Below, piece by piece: positions 23,601-34,716 of a stretch of DNA of 64,000 nt. Numbering within the stretch: position 1 is the stretch's first letter; each line of letters begins with the position of its first letter. The translations under genes were made by a program, and so were the position numbers. The notes below the pieces were generated by a model. It saw nothing but the letters and a program-made list of their open reading frames with translations, searched no databases and was not told the origin of the DNA. The DNA is from Adenanthera pavonina (taxonomy: Eukaryota > Streptophyta > Magnoliopsida > Fabales > Fabaceae): NCBI GenBank assembly GCA_026686845.1, contig JAIVEN010000024.1, positions 3,769,501-3,833,500 of the forward strand, in the 5' to 3' direction.

Positions 23601-23831
23601 GACAACCAAAGTGCCATAAATATCACCAAGAATCCTGTCATGCATTCAAGGACGAAACATATTGAAGTTAGGCACCACTTCATAAGGGATCACGTTCTGA
23701 AAGGAGAAGTTAAGCTGGAGTACATCCCAACAGAGGATCAAGTTGCTAATATACTCACAAAGCCTCTATCAGAAGACAGGCATTGCAAAATCAGGAGAGA
23801 ATTGGGTATGGTAAATCCCAATGAACTGTAA
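20679..23831 (+). pseudogene. pol: Sirevirus 1 pol (two in-frame stops)
   Basis: One frame is open from 20679 and runs to 23831, broken by TAG at 22254-22256 and TAG at 22338-22340. Order: aspartic protease (YMDSACSSHMTGD, catalytic Asp codon at 20745), integrase zinc domain (LWHRRLAH .. CDACIRGK), integrase DDE core (HMDLIGP, SDHGGEFEN, GVVERKNRT), RT with YVDDIIFG at about 22881, and RNase H ending with [12 protein letters not shown]. This is the copia order. The upper part (518 residues to the first stop) and the lower part (493 residues from ATG 22350) are otherwise intact. No in-frame ATG opens the upper part. It lies one base back from the gag frame, in both Sireviruses. The active-site residues I can read are present. 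Confidence 0.9.
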
Positions 23832-24827
23832 GTTATTCTTTGTGCAATTCTATTTTTAAATCTTACAGCATTAAATTAATTCTAACTTTAGCATCGGAGA
23901 GTGTTTAATTTAAGTTGCAGGTGCTCCTCATAAGTTTCAATGGCAATAAACTTGATGATGGAAGCACACCAGAATGGAACAACCAGAAAGTGAAGTAAAT
24001 GACGAAAATCCTAAGTTCTGGATCCATTCTGTAAGTTTTTAATGATGATATTCATATTTTAAATATTGTTAGACGTATTTTGCTTCATAAACTGTGTTTT
24101 TGAACTGGTCAACGTGGTCAACATTCGAATTTTAGTTGACCAACAGACGAACTTCGACCCGTTATGCTTTGGAATAGTTCTCGGTGATGCCTCAAAATTC
24201 GTCTGTTGAATCTTGGAAGGTCAAATTTTCAAAAACAAAAATTTCAAAGTTAGGATTGTCCATCACTGCTATACGAATTATCAGTTTTTAACATACGAAT
24301 GTTGGACAACCTTTACAAAAGTTGAAAAATTCGAATTTTCAATTTAAAATTCGTCTGTTGAATCATGTTCTTCATGTTGAATGCTTGAAAGATGAAGTTC
24401 TGCATGCTTAATTCGTCTATAGGTTGATGTTTTGGTTGTTGCCTGCTATTTTCTCTTCAACATTGGAACTTTGTTGGAACAAAATTCTTCTGTTGTGCTT
24501 GTATTGCTTGATCCAAGCCACTATCAGATGAACTTTCAGAAGAAAATTCGTCTGTCAGTAAGCTTTGCTTAACAGTTTAACCTGTAACTGCCCGAAGTTC
24601 GAATTTTGACCTCTCAAAATTTGTTTGTCAGACGGTTACTTACGATAAACCCGACGATTTTCCAAAGAACAGACGCAACCCTATTCTTAACTCCTCTGAG
24701 TCTGTTATGATCCTCTCATCAATTCTCTTAAATCCTACCCAAAAACCGTCACTTCCCACCGATTAAACTTCCTTTCGCATCATTTAAACTCATTCTAAGC
24801 CTCATTCTGCATCATTCATCCGAATAA
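23832..24827 (+). other. Sirevirus 1 pol-to-env spacer with LTR-like motifs
   Basis: About 1 kb without an ORF. From roughly 24110 it is rich in the words that fill the LTR: CAGACGAACTTCG, AAAATTCGTCTGTTG, ATTCGAATTT and CATACGAA. 24141-24215 resembles 18100-18165 of the LTR in both motif order and spacing. The corresponding region of Sirevirus 2 (37848-38640) has the same character. Confidence 0.7.
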
Positions 24828-27012
24828 ATGGCTAGAGTGAAAAATCCTGAAGCTGGGAAAGGAGAGGCCAGACCAAAGAGGAATGTTAAATCACAATATG
24901 CCTCGAAGGAAGGAGAGAAATCAAAGAGAAAGGCCGAATCCAGCAAGGCAACACCTTCCAAACGCCAAAAGACTACATCCAAAGAAGATTCTCAGAAAGC
25001 TGGACCCTTCTCTCCAAAAAGTGCAGAACCTTCGGTACCAGTTCCTTCAGAAGCTGCTGTTGTTGCTTCTACTTCATCCTTCAGTACTCAATCTGGAGAA
25101 TATCAACTTACCACTCAACCATTATGGAGCACTCCTCAGATTCAAGAAGAATATTTGACCAAGTTTGCCAACAAAAAGGTAATTAAGCCACATTGTGTAA
25201 ACTTGGAAGAGTTTTTGATCTCTAACAACTTTGATGCTGGGATATGGTTGTTAAGATACAAGAATCTGTTGGAAATACTGGAGAGGTATGACGATGAGGT
25301 AGTGAAGACATGGTATGCTTCCTTGAAGTACTACAGCAAGAAGAAGAAGTGGGCAGTCAATCTAAGGTCTAAGACCATTTGGCTTACTGATGAGACATTC
25401 AATGAGGTGCTGGAGATCCCTGGGCAAGATGGACTCAAGATTGACACCACTGCCTCTGGGTACATGGATGAGGCAGAAACTGCTAATGAAGAAGGTGGCC
25501 CCTTTCTGAACTACAAGGAGAGTACTATTCTGAGGACATTGTTCAGAAGGAGGAAAAATTGGCCATCCATAAACATATTGAAGCCCACAGATCTCAGTGT
25601 TCAAGTGAGGATCCTACACTATATAGTGTCCAGGATTATATTCAATAAAGGAGGCAGCTTCAATCTGATAACAAGGGCAGAGGCACATGTCATGGCTGCA
25701 ATCATGCATGGGAAACTGATTAATATGGGACACATCATTCTCCAACGCATGATCAAGGCTAGAGATCAGAGGAAGGACTCCACACTCCCCTATGCTGCTA
25801 TCATTTCCAGAATTCTACAGTATTCCAGAATTTAGCATCTTGAGAAGGGGAAGGGCAAGCCCACTGAGATCTTCAAGGAGGAAGAACTGCAAAGGATGGG
25901 CATTGAAAAAGATGAAGGAAGATGGGTGGAAAGGGAGCAGGGAAATCTGAAGATTTGTTCTTTGTTGCTGATGCCTCCCTACAGCAAGAAGGCACCTCTA
26001 AGGTTCCTGGCAGATCTGTACCTTAGCCCTCTCAGCCAATCCCATCTCCATCCAAGCCCACTCACATTCCATCCACTCCCTCATCTTGTGCCAAGCCAAC
26101 CAAGATCACTGAGTTGTATGATAGTTTGTCTACACTCATTCTCAGCATCCGGGATGAGCAAAATGCCAAATTTGCTCATCTGCAAGATCAGATCCATCAG
26201 TTGGCTGTGAACATGAAGGTGGTAGCTGATGCTTATGAAGATATCAGAAGTGCAATTCCTACCACTTCAGCTCCACCTCAGCCAGGGTCCTCTGTGCCTA
26301 TCCAATCTCCAACTCCTGAGCCTCCAAGCCCATTCGAGATTGCCTCGTCTGACCATGATGATGATGGTGCTAGTGCAATGAGGACACCAAGTCCTGGTCC
26401 ACCCCCTGGACTATGGATTAGAAAAAGAAGGTCTTCAAGAAACAAGCCCTCCTGAGCCTATGCAAGAAGATGCTCAGGGTTCTATCCTGTCCACTCAAGA
26501 GATTGAGCAAGTTGAGCAGCTGGTAGCAGCTATCTCTGCTTCACCATTTCTGCAGACTGCCTTCAATGAGGAAAGGAGCATTGTGGCTGTTGTTGATTAT
26601 GAAGCTATTGCACACAATGCCCTGCAGCAAGCTCAGAGGAGAAGGCTTGAAGAAATGTTTCCTACTGCTGAACCTGCTCCTCCTTCTCTTGCTGCTTATG
26701 GGCTCTCAGAGGAACAAAGAGCTCAGTTGGCTCTTTCAAGACAGGCAATGCAGGAGTTGCTTGAAGTCTCTGATGATGATGATGAACCTAGTCCTGAGCC
26801 TCCTGCACCTATACAGCCAGAAATTCCTTTTGCTCCTGTCCCACTTCGAGCTATTTCAGTCTCTTAGATCCCTCCTCCTGGTGATTTCGTTGGCCTTCTT
26901 GATGATGCCAAAAAAGGGGGAGAAGACTGAGCAAACTAGAAAGTCTGCTGCTGCTGAGCAATCTGGGAAAGGGAAGACGTACAGCAAGAAGACCAAGCCA
27001 AAGAAGAAGTGA
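24828..27012 (+). pseudogene. Sirevirus 1 third ORF (env-like by position), interrupted
   Basis: The ATG at 24828 opens 335 residues to a TAG at 25835. The N-terminal ~90 residues are Lys/Ser/Pro-rich. From about residue 105 there is a compact domain (NFDAGIWLLRYKNLLEIL, TWYASLKYY, IWLTDETFNEVLEIPG, RILHYIVSRIIF, AHVMAAIMHGKLINMGHI) of the kind databases label putative plant transposon protein. After the stop and frame breaks the reading continues: a heptad-patterned coiled coil (26114-26250), a Pro/Ser-rich acidic segment (26260-26455), more open frame at 26460-26867, and a basic tail KTYSKKTKPKKK ending 27012. I see no signal peptide or membrane segment, so the name env-like is only positional. 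Its role is unknown. Confidence 0.75.
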
Positions 27013-27324
27013 TTGAAGACTTGTTTAAATCTTAGGCTTGAGTCCTCTTGTAGTACTTTGTGTTTCTGTTTCTGTTTTGAATGTTTGCATTTTGCATTTT
27101 GTATTAGAACTTTGGTTAATCTGGTTTTTGTATAGCAACAATTGTTTAAATGAATGAATTTCTTGGTTGCAATGATTTGTGTATATTACTCTTTGAATAT
27201 CTTCACTTGATCTACTATATATGATATCTTTTATAATGCATATGTTGAGGGGGAGCTTGTAAAAGCAAACCCAAGTACTAATCCAGTTTGTAAGTTGTTT
27301 TGTCATCATCAAAAAGGGGAAGAA
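26909..27324 (+). other. Sirevirus 1 multiple polypurine tracts
   Basis: Purine runs occur at 26909-26924 (AAAAAAGGGGGAGAAG), 27247-27255 (GAGGGGGAG) and 27311-27324 (AAAAAGGGGAAGAA). The last touches the 3' LTR and is the presumed plus-strand primer. Repeated tracts before the 3' LTR are a Sirevirus hallmark. The first lies inside the third ORF. Confidence 0.75.
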
Positions 27325-29184
27325 TGTTGAATCAAGAGTTTTGATGATTCCAAACTAGCATACAGGAGCTTGGATTGAAGATATCAAAGGAGCTCAAAAT
27401 GTTTCAAGTGAAGGATTTCTAAGTAATTGCTGCTAGATCTATTGTAGGATCTTTAGCTTTAGTTATGAGAGCGTAAAAGATTTTGATTTGAAGAAAAGAT
27501 GTTTTTAAACCTTGATTTTATGGGAAATCTTGACTTATTTGAAAAACACGCACAAACAAACAAATTTTGGAAAGTTTAAACTGAACTGTCATATGGAAAA
27601 TTCGAACTTTGCCTTTAGAAATTTGAATTTCGAGCTAAAAATGAATAAGTCTGAAGAGATGCTCCTCTGTCAGACGAATTTTGATTCCCCAAAATTCAAA
27701 TTTTCATATGAGCCTGAAAGAAGCCTTTTGTGACAGACGAACTTCAAGTCTTCAAAATTCGAATTTCAGATAAAATGCAGTTTGAGAAAACCAAAGAAAT
27801 TCATCTGAAATAATGTTAAAGTTCATCTGAAATCAAGATGAAATTGAGTTTCAAAAATACTATCTGACAGACGAACTTTGGCTTTCCAACATTCGAATTT
27901 TCATATAAACCTGAAAGAACCTTCTTTGAAACAGACGAATTTTGAGTCTTCAAAATTCAAATTTCAGACAAAACACAAGTTATGAAAATGGAAGAAATTC
28001 ATCTGAAACAATGTTAAAGTTCATCTGAGATCAAGAATAATTTAAGTTTCAAAACTGCTTTCTATCAAACGAACTTTGAACATTAAAATTCGAATTTCAT
28101 AAGCTAAGGTTGTGAGTCTGTTGGAATGAAATGTTGACATACGAATGACAGAGTTTTGTAACTTCGAATGTTGAAGTTAGTCTGAAAAGATTCGCTCTGA
28201 CAGACGAACTTCACTCTTTCAACATTCGAATTTTGAAGAAAGTGAAACATCGTGCCTTTTGAACGTACTAGGAACAAACGAATTTTGGTCTTCCAAAATT
28301 CGAATTTTGAGGGCACTATAGAAAATTGAAAACACTGTTCATACTTAACAGAAAAACTTTCTTCTTGAAAATTCGTATGTCACAACGTGAAAACATTTTA
28401 TAAGTTTCACAATTCGAATTTCACTTCATGAACAGACGAACTTTGTGTTGTAACGTTGGAAGCTTTAACCTTCGGTTCCTTCGAAATTCGTCTGTTGACC
28501 AACCAAAATTCAAATTTCAGTATGTCAAAAACATTAAATGCGGTTGGTAAACGAATAGTTTTTCAGAGTAACCGTTGGATAACTTCCCCAACGGATAGAT
28601 TTAGTCTCTAACGGATAGTTAAGACAAAAATCTATAAATACAACATCATTTGAAGTTGTGGGCAACAAAATCAAACTTGTATATACCGAATTTCTACCAA
28701 ATCTTCTTCTCAAGAGCTTTTAACCTCTCAACTTCAATATCTGTACTTTAACCTTCATATCTACTCTATTCAAGAGAGTTATATCTTTGTAAACTATCTA
28801 CTCTTCATTTGGAAGATAGATTTACTTGTGAGGGGAAATCACAGGGGGATTGGGAAGCACATTGTAGAAGTGCTTAGAGAGATTGAGAAAGCTCTAGAAA
28901 TAGAGCATACTCGTTGTACTGTGGCATTAGCAAGAAGCCCGTTGAAATTCTTGCTATATAGTGAAAAATCTCAAGAGTTGTCTTGGGGACTGGATGTAGG
29001 TCAAGTGGATAGACCGAACCAGGATAAATTACTGAGTCTTCTTCTCCTTATCCTTACTTTTCAGCTTGCTTTGTTTTATACGTTGCTTCCATTACACTGT
29101 GCTTTCTTCACCCATTTCACTTTGTGCAGAAAAATTTCAATCTTCCCAATTCACCCCCCTCTTGGGAAGTCAGCCTTGCTAACA
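27325..29184 (+). repeat. Sirevirus 1 3' LTR (1860 bp)
   Basis: It starts TGTTGAATCAAGAG directly after the purine tract and ends CTTGCTAACA. It is complete at both ends, unlike the 5' copy. It contains the same 197-bp tandem repeat (about 27672-28063), the TATAAATA box at 28633 and the upstream AACGG block. Confidence 0.9.
28555..28640 (+). promoter_or_regulatory. Sirevirus 1 3' LTR core promoter with AACGG cluster
   Basis: TATAAATA at 28633-28640. Upstream at 28569-28579 the plus strand reads TAACCGTTGGA, whose complement TCCAACGGTTA fits the plant mitosis-specific activator (MSA) consensus. CCCCAACGGATAG and TCTAACGGATAG follow. In the 5' LTR the first site has lost one base of the core (CCG to TCG). 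Confidence 0.5.
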
Positions 29185-29340
29185 CCCACTTTAGTTGGCA
29201 TTTATACAATAAATGCAAACTTTTTTTATACTTTAGTTGGTGTTTATACAACAAACACCAACTTTTCTCTTTTTTAAAAGAAATAGGCTTTTATTGGTAT
29301 TTATTTAAATACACACCAACAAAAGCCATCATTTTTCAAA
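29185..29340. mobile_element. DNA transposon arm, right
   Basis: It opens CCCACTTTAGTTGGC, the mirror image of the left arm ending GCCAACTAAAGTGCCC at 16980. It then continues with the same ACTTTAGTTGGTGTTT / AAACACCAAC units. The two arms would form one palindromic block if Sirevirus 1 were removed. The outer end is not clear. Confidence 0.55.
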
Positions 29341-29696
29341 TATATATATATGTAATTCTATTGAACCTATAGATAAAAAATATATTACATTAAAAAATAT
29401 ATATTCTAACAATTCAATTACAATTCAACTATGACATAAATACACAATTCAACTTCTAGTATACAATACCAATTTCTAACAAAAAATCTCCAATTTAAAT
29501 CTATTTGTTTTTCTTTCTCAAAAAACTAAAAAAATTATATTAGGTCACAATGTTTATTACATGCATTTTCCAGTATTAGATTTAGCTTTCTTGGTAGAAG
29601 CTGGAAATTTTACTACTTCTTATATATCGCCACCAATTTCAACCCTACATTCCCACATATATGACTTTCAAAATTGATAGAGAACAAGTGAACTCT
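29341..29696. other. Unassigned AT-rich stretch
   Basis: No ORF or motif that I can support. It could be internal sequence of the DNA transposon whose arm ends at about 29340, or flanking DNA. Confidence 0.3.
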
Positions 29697-29960
29697 CAAT
29701 CATGGAGATCCAATGTGCCCAATGACTCTCTTGAGGGAGTAGGAGGCCCAATAATAAGACGTAGGACAAAAGCCATGAAAGAGGCCTTGCAAGGATTGAT
29801 TTGAGAGCTTAAGGAGAAAGAACCCATCTATTTGGAAGACTTAAAGCAAATGGTGCCACCTTCTAATCCAAAAAGAATGATCATTTATTTGGAGGCCCAA
29901 TTTGAAGATCTTAAAGGCCCAACCCAAGTCCAAATAGAAGAGCTTAATTAAAAGAAGTCA
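29697..29960 (+). pseudogene. Ty3/gypsy pol C-terminal remnant left of an LTR
   Basis: One frame reads a short conserved tail (GGPIIRRRTKAMKEALQGLI at about 29745-29803), followed after one stop by a charged tail (ELKEKE..). This sort of ending is common at the C-terminus of plant Ty3/gypsy polyproteins. It lies directly before the LTR at 29961, with AAAAGAAG as a possible purine tract. That is where a 3' LTR, not a 5' LTR, would be expected. Confidence 0.55.
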
Positions 29961-30449
29961 TGTGCTTCATTAATGAGTCATGTGACTTTAGGATTAGATT
30001 TATTCTTTTTTAATTTATTTTTAATTTTTGTTTTATTTTGATTTGATTTTTTGTAGATTAGATTAGATTAGTTTTGATTGGTTCTCAGTTATATGTATGA
30101 GGTCAACTTAGGATTTAATTCAAATTTGAATTTAAAATTCAAAAACAAAAGGATAAGCCTTATCTATAAGGAACCACTTATCCTATTAGGATTAGGATTT
30201 CTATTATTATTTAAATACCATATGGTGCCACTTTGTAAATCAGATCTTAATAATATTTAGAGTGATTTCAACTTATCAAGAGAATTAACCAACTCTTGTG
30301 GCATCTTATGCTTGGAGTTACTAGAGATCTCTCTAGAGGTTCCATTAAGTTCTCAATTGCAGTGGGTTGCTTCCATTGTTTTTAGTTATTACTCTGAGTT
30401 TTTGAGTTGCCTAAGGCTTGTTCTTGGGGGGTTCACCCTGCTTCTATCA
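29961..30449 (+). repeat. Gypsy3 LTR (about 490 bp)
   Basis: Placed from TGTGCTTCATTAATG to the CA just before the PBS. It has a TTATTTAAATACC box near 30207 and GTGGCATCTTATGC further on. The left edge is a judgement: no second copy is available to confirm it. Confidence 0.5.
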
Positions 30450-30452
30450 GAT

Positions 30453-30465
30453 TGGTAATCAGAGC
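30453..30465 (+). other. Gypsy3 primer-binding site
   Basis: TGGTAATCAGAGC is the initiator-Met tRNA complement with one extra A. It lies three bases past the LTR end. Confidence 0.65.
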
Positions 30466-31276
30466 AAAGGTTGTGTTCAGGCATTCCATCCTCTTGTCTA
30501 CCTTTTGGATATCTAAAAGTTTAAACCCTTCAAAACGTCCTTTATCCTTTGTGTTTTGGGATGAATTATATGTCTATCTTGAAGCTCAAAATCTGTGCTT
30601 TCACCTCATTTTAACGGCATCCCAATCCGAGATTTGTGTGAAAAGTTATACTTCGTTGGATCTAAGATGTCATCTCTCACTCACCAACATCTGTTTCATT
30701 CTTCTCAAATCTCCAAATTTGTCCACGATTTGTTTCTTTGGTTCTCGATCATCGAAAAAAAAAGAAAAAAAGGCAAGAAAGGAAGAAATATTGGTGAAAA
30801 AAAAAAGGAAAAAGGCCTAGAGAAGAAAAGCAAAAAAACAAAAAACAAAAAGAAAAACAGAAAGGCCAACCAAAAAAAAAGAGAAAAAGATTTGATCTTG
30901 ACCAGCAAGAATCAATCTTGAAATTTGGCTCACCCTTTAAATTGATTTATCTTGTGTCTAGTGTGCTAAAATCTTGGTAAGAAAAGTTTTGATCTTGCAC
31001 CATTTTTTTTAACTCCTCCTTAAGTCTCATATTTGTGTCTAGAGTCTTTGAGTTTTCCCTCCTTTGAATTCTTGAAGGTCCCTTGCTATCTTGAACATTT
31101 GATTGCCACTCAAACTAACTTGATTCTCTTAACAGGTTATCTGATTCCATTAAGAGCACTATAAGCACCATATAAGAGTGGTAAAAGGCAAGAGAGATTT
31201 GTGAGATCATTATTAGAAAAACCTAATAAAGAGTGCAAACATGAGTAAATTGTTACACAAGAATTGAGTGAAACAC
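30466..31276 (+). other. Gypsy3 untranslated leader, first part
   Basis: It has no trustworthy ORF. 30755-30895 is a run of A and G with Lys-rich frames that arise from base composition alone. The leader resumes at 45150 after Sirevirus 2 and reaches the gag ATG at 45228. Confidence 0.6.
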
Positions 31277-32862
31277 TGTTGAATTAAGTGTTTTGATGAT
31301 TCCAAATCAATTGGAGCTTGGAAGCAAGATATCAAAGGTGTACAAAAGATCTCAAGTGGAGAAATCCAAGGAAAAATGAGTATAAGATTAGATGTAGGAT
31401 TGCTCATTGTATTCACATGAGTAAAAGGCTTTGATGTTACACAAAAATGTTTTAAAAATGTATCTTTACGATAAATCATGAAGTATTTGAAAAATATCCA
31501 CTAACAAAAAGAATTTTGAAGTGTTAAGCTTGATATGTTACTTTGAAAATTTGAATTTTTGATACTTGAAATTCGAACTTCATATTTAAGATATGTTAGT
31601 CTGAAAAGAGGTTCCTCTGACAGACTAACTTTAGTCTTTGAAATACGAATTTCGGGTAAAACACAAATTGTGAAAAATGAAAAATTTGTCTAAAGATATG
31701 TCAAAACTCATATGAAAGTGAAGTTTAAAAGGAGTTCCAAGTCAGTCCTCTAACAGATGAATTTTGATTTTGAAAATTTGAACTTTAGACAGATAGTTTA
31801 TAAGTCTGTTCAAATGCTATTCTAACAGACAAACTTTAGCCTTAAGAAATTTGAACTTTGAATTAAGTCTAGTAAGAGATTTCTCTGACAGATGAACTTT
31901 GATATTTGAACATTCGAATTTTGAAAAGAACTTTTGTACCATATTAATTGGTCACTGACAGATGAATTTTGGGCAACAAAATTTGAACTTCGAAGGTACT
32001 GTAGAAATATGAAACAACTGTTCATACTTACTAGAAGAACTTTAAACTTGAAAATTCATATGTTCCAACAAAGAAACATTTGTCAAAGATGAAAATTTGA
32101 ATTTTGCTTTTGAACTGACGATCTGTAAAGTTCAATGTTAAAATCTTTAGCTTACGGTCTCTACGAAATTCATCTGTTGACACACCAAAATTTGAACTTT
32201 GGATGTTAGACGCATTAAATGTAGTTGTTGAACAGATAGTTTTTAGAGTAACCGTTAGGTAACGTCTCTAACAGCTAGATCTTATCTCTAACGTATAGTT
32301 AAGACATAAATCTATAAATAGAACTTTATTTGAATATGTGGGTAACAAATCTTACATTGTACATACTGAAACTCTGCCAAATTCCTTAGTCAAAGTCTTA
32401 TGTTCTCACACACTCCCTATTTTGTACCTCAACTGTCATATTTACTCTAAACCAGAGAGTTTATTTGCTGTAAACAATCTAATCTTCATCTAGAAGATAG
32501 ATATTCTTATGAGAAAATTTCACAAGGGATTTGGGAAGCACTAAGATAGAGTACAAAGAGTGAAACTACAAGCTCCTAGAACAGAGCATAAAGTTTTATT
32601 GTGGCATTGCAAAAAGCCCAACGAATTCTTGCAAAATAGTGAAAAATCTCAAGTGATTACTTGAGAACTGTATGTTGGTCAAGAGAAAGAGACCGAACCA
32701 AGATAAATATTTGTGTCCTCTCTTTCCTTATCTTGATTTTCACTTTTTTATATTTTATACTTTGTTTATCTATCACTCTTGCTTTCATTGCTCTCTCACA
32801 CTTTTGCAGAAAATTTTAATCTTCCTAATTCACCCCCTTTTGGGAAGCCAGCATATCCAACA
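31277..32862 (+). repeat. Sirevirus 2 5' LTR
   Basis: From TGTTGAATTAAGTG to ATATCCAACA. It has a TATA box (TATAAATA) at 32313-32320, with a decayed version of the AACGG block before it. It has only one copy of the CAGACNAA repeat section, against two in Sirevirus 1. Confidence 0.88.
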
Positions 32863-32864
32863 AG

Positions 32865-32876
32865 TAGTATCAGAGC
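32865..32876 (+). other. Sirevirus 2 primer-binding site
   Basis: TAGTATCAGAGC, two bases after the LTR, is the initiator-Met tRNA complement with one change. Confidence 0.75.
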
Positions 32877-32917
32877 TTGGTTCCGCAAACTAAGGATCTA
32901 ATAATCTGGGAAAATCA

Positions 32918-34716
32918 ATGGCTGGCTTTGGAGAAAGTATTTTGCCAGAGGGAAACAACACAAATAGACCTCCTAGCTTCAGTAAAGAATACTATGGATA
33001 CTGGAAGATGAGAATGTAAATTTATCTCTAGTCTATTGATATGGACATCTGGTCTATCATCTAAAAGAGGGATTTTGTCCCAATAAAGCTGTAGGATGAT
33101 GGGAAATACAAGGAGAAGCTAGAAGACAAGTGGAATGAGGAAGATAAGAGAAGTGTCCTACTAAACTTTAAGGCAAAACACTGCCTGGTCTGTGCAATAA
33201 ACCAGGATGAATTCCATAGAGTATCACAATGTTCTACAGCTAAGGGTATATGGGACACTCTAGAAATTGCTCACGAAGGAACTACTAGAGTAAGGGAGAA
33301 CAATTTGAACTCCTACATTGGTGAGTATGAAAGTTTCAGAATGGTGGAAGGTGAGAGTATCAAAGAGCTACAAAAGAGATTTACCCTCATTGTGAATCAA
33401 CTGAAGAGTCTTAGCAAGGAGTACACTCAGCCTGAGAAAGTAGAAAAATCTTTAGAGCTCTTCCTCTGAATTGGCAACCAAAAGTAACAACAATAGAGGA
33501 AGCCAGAGAAAAGTTGATGGCTTATATCACAGCACTCTTTGGTAACCTTGAAGAGTATAAGGGAAAAATGAAGGTTCTCAAGGAAGCAAGTCAAGACAGG
33601 AAGAAGAAAGGCCTTGCTTTAAAAGTTGTAGAAGAAAAAAAAGAGGAATTTGATGATGGTGATGAACTAAATGAAGAGACTCTGGCTATGATGGTCAGAA
33701 AATTTGGAAGATTCTATAATGAGAAGAGAAATAAAAGATTCTTCAAGAAAGGAGCAGTTGGAGATAACAAGAAAGAAAGCAAAGAGCCTGTCACGTGCTC
33801 TGAATGCAAAAAGCAAGGGCACATCAAATGGGATTGTCCATAATTCCTAAAGAAGCAAGAGAAGGAAAAGAAAGCTGCTGACAAGGGTAAGAAGAAGAGG
33901 GCATACATCTCATCAATATGAGGCAACAGCTCGGATGAAGAAGATAATGATGAGGAAGAAATTGCCAATATCTACTTGATAGTACTTGCATATGAAGAGA
34001 CTCCAAGCTCATTCAACAGTGAACAAGAAGATGAGGTATATAAATCTGAACCTTCTTATTCTGAATTACTTGTTGCATTTCATGGTCTGCATGATGAGTT
34101 TATTAAAACTGCTAAAGAACTAAAACAGGTTAAGAAAAAGATTAGTAAGTTAGAATCTAATTGCAAAATCTCTAACACTGCATCTTTGCATAAAACTGAA
34201 TCTGCTTGATGTACATCATGTATTGAACTGAAGCAGACTAATGAACATCTTTTGAAAAGCATGGCTAGACTTACTAAGGGCAAAGATATGTTGTTTGCTT
34301 TAATGGGAAGTCAGAGAATTGCACAAGAAAAAGCTGGACTTGGCTATGATCCTTGTGCTGTTAAAGAAAAGAATAAAAGGAAAAATCAAAATTTGTATAT
34401 GAGACATTTTGTGCATGCTGATGGACATGAAAAGAAAAATCACACTTCAAAACGTATTGAATCCTATGTCCAACCAAAATATGTGAAACAAAAGTATTAT
34501 CTGTATTGCTTTCTTCTTACATCACAATTAAGTAGTCCCTTTACCACTTGACACTTCTGTAACAAGAAGGGACATGTTTCCAGTTCATGTTTATTGAAGA
34601 AAAATGGACTTGGAAGGAAGGTAGAATCGGTTCCCAAAGGTACATTTGTATCCAAGAAAAATGCCACTGACAGAAAAGGTCCCAAGCAGATTTGGGTACC
34701 TAAAAAGAAAATTTGA
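32918..34716 (+). pseudogene. Sirevirus 2 gag remnant
   Basis: The ATG at 32918 begins MAGFGESILPEG, matching Sirevirus 1 Gag. Stops follow within 40 codons and again repeatedly (at least six before 33500). Open stretches keep the Gag core (33514-33843, with CSECKKQGHIKWDC), the acidic/coiled segment (33976-34209) and the KYVKQKYYL region. The second knuckle has lost its first Cys to a stop next to HFCNKKGH. The frame ends at TGA 34714-34716, at the point where Sirevirus 1 gag ends. Confidence 0.85.

Larger units (their letters stand above)
16983..29184 (+). mobile_element. Sirevirus 1: Ty1/copia element with gag, pol and env-like ORFs
   Basis: It has two closely similar LTRs (16983-18851 and 27325-29184), an initiator-Met PBS, Gag with two zinc knuckles, and Pol in the copia order protease-integrase-RT-RNase H. 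A further ORF follows Pol, along with several purine tracts (26909-26924, 27247-27255, 27311-27324) as typical of Sireviruses. The LTRs differ by a small percentage and by one short tandem duplication near 17263-17290. That suggests a fairly recent insertion compared with the other elements here. Gag has two frameshifts and Pol has two nonsense codons, so it is probably not autonomous. It sits in the middle of a DNA transposon. Confidence 0.9.

Noticed and set aside
24828..25835. Reading the third ORF as a true envelope gene
   Set aside because: No signal peptide, fusion segment or transmembrane helix is visible. The label env-like is positional only.
30595..30921. Lys-rich ORF of 108 codons
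   Set aside because: Produced by an A/G-rich leader tract of Gypsy3. No domain and no second copy.
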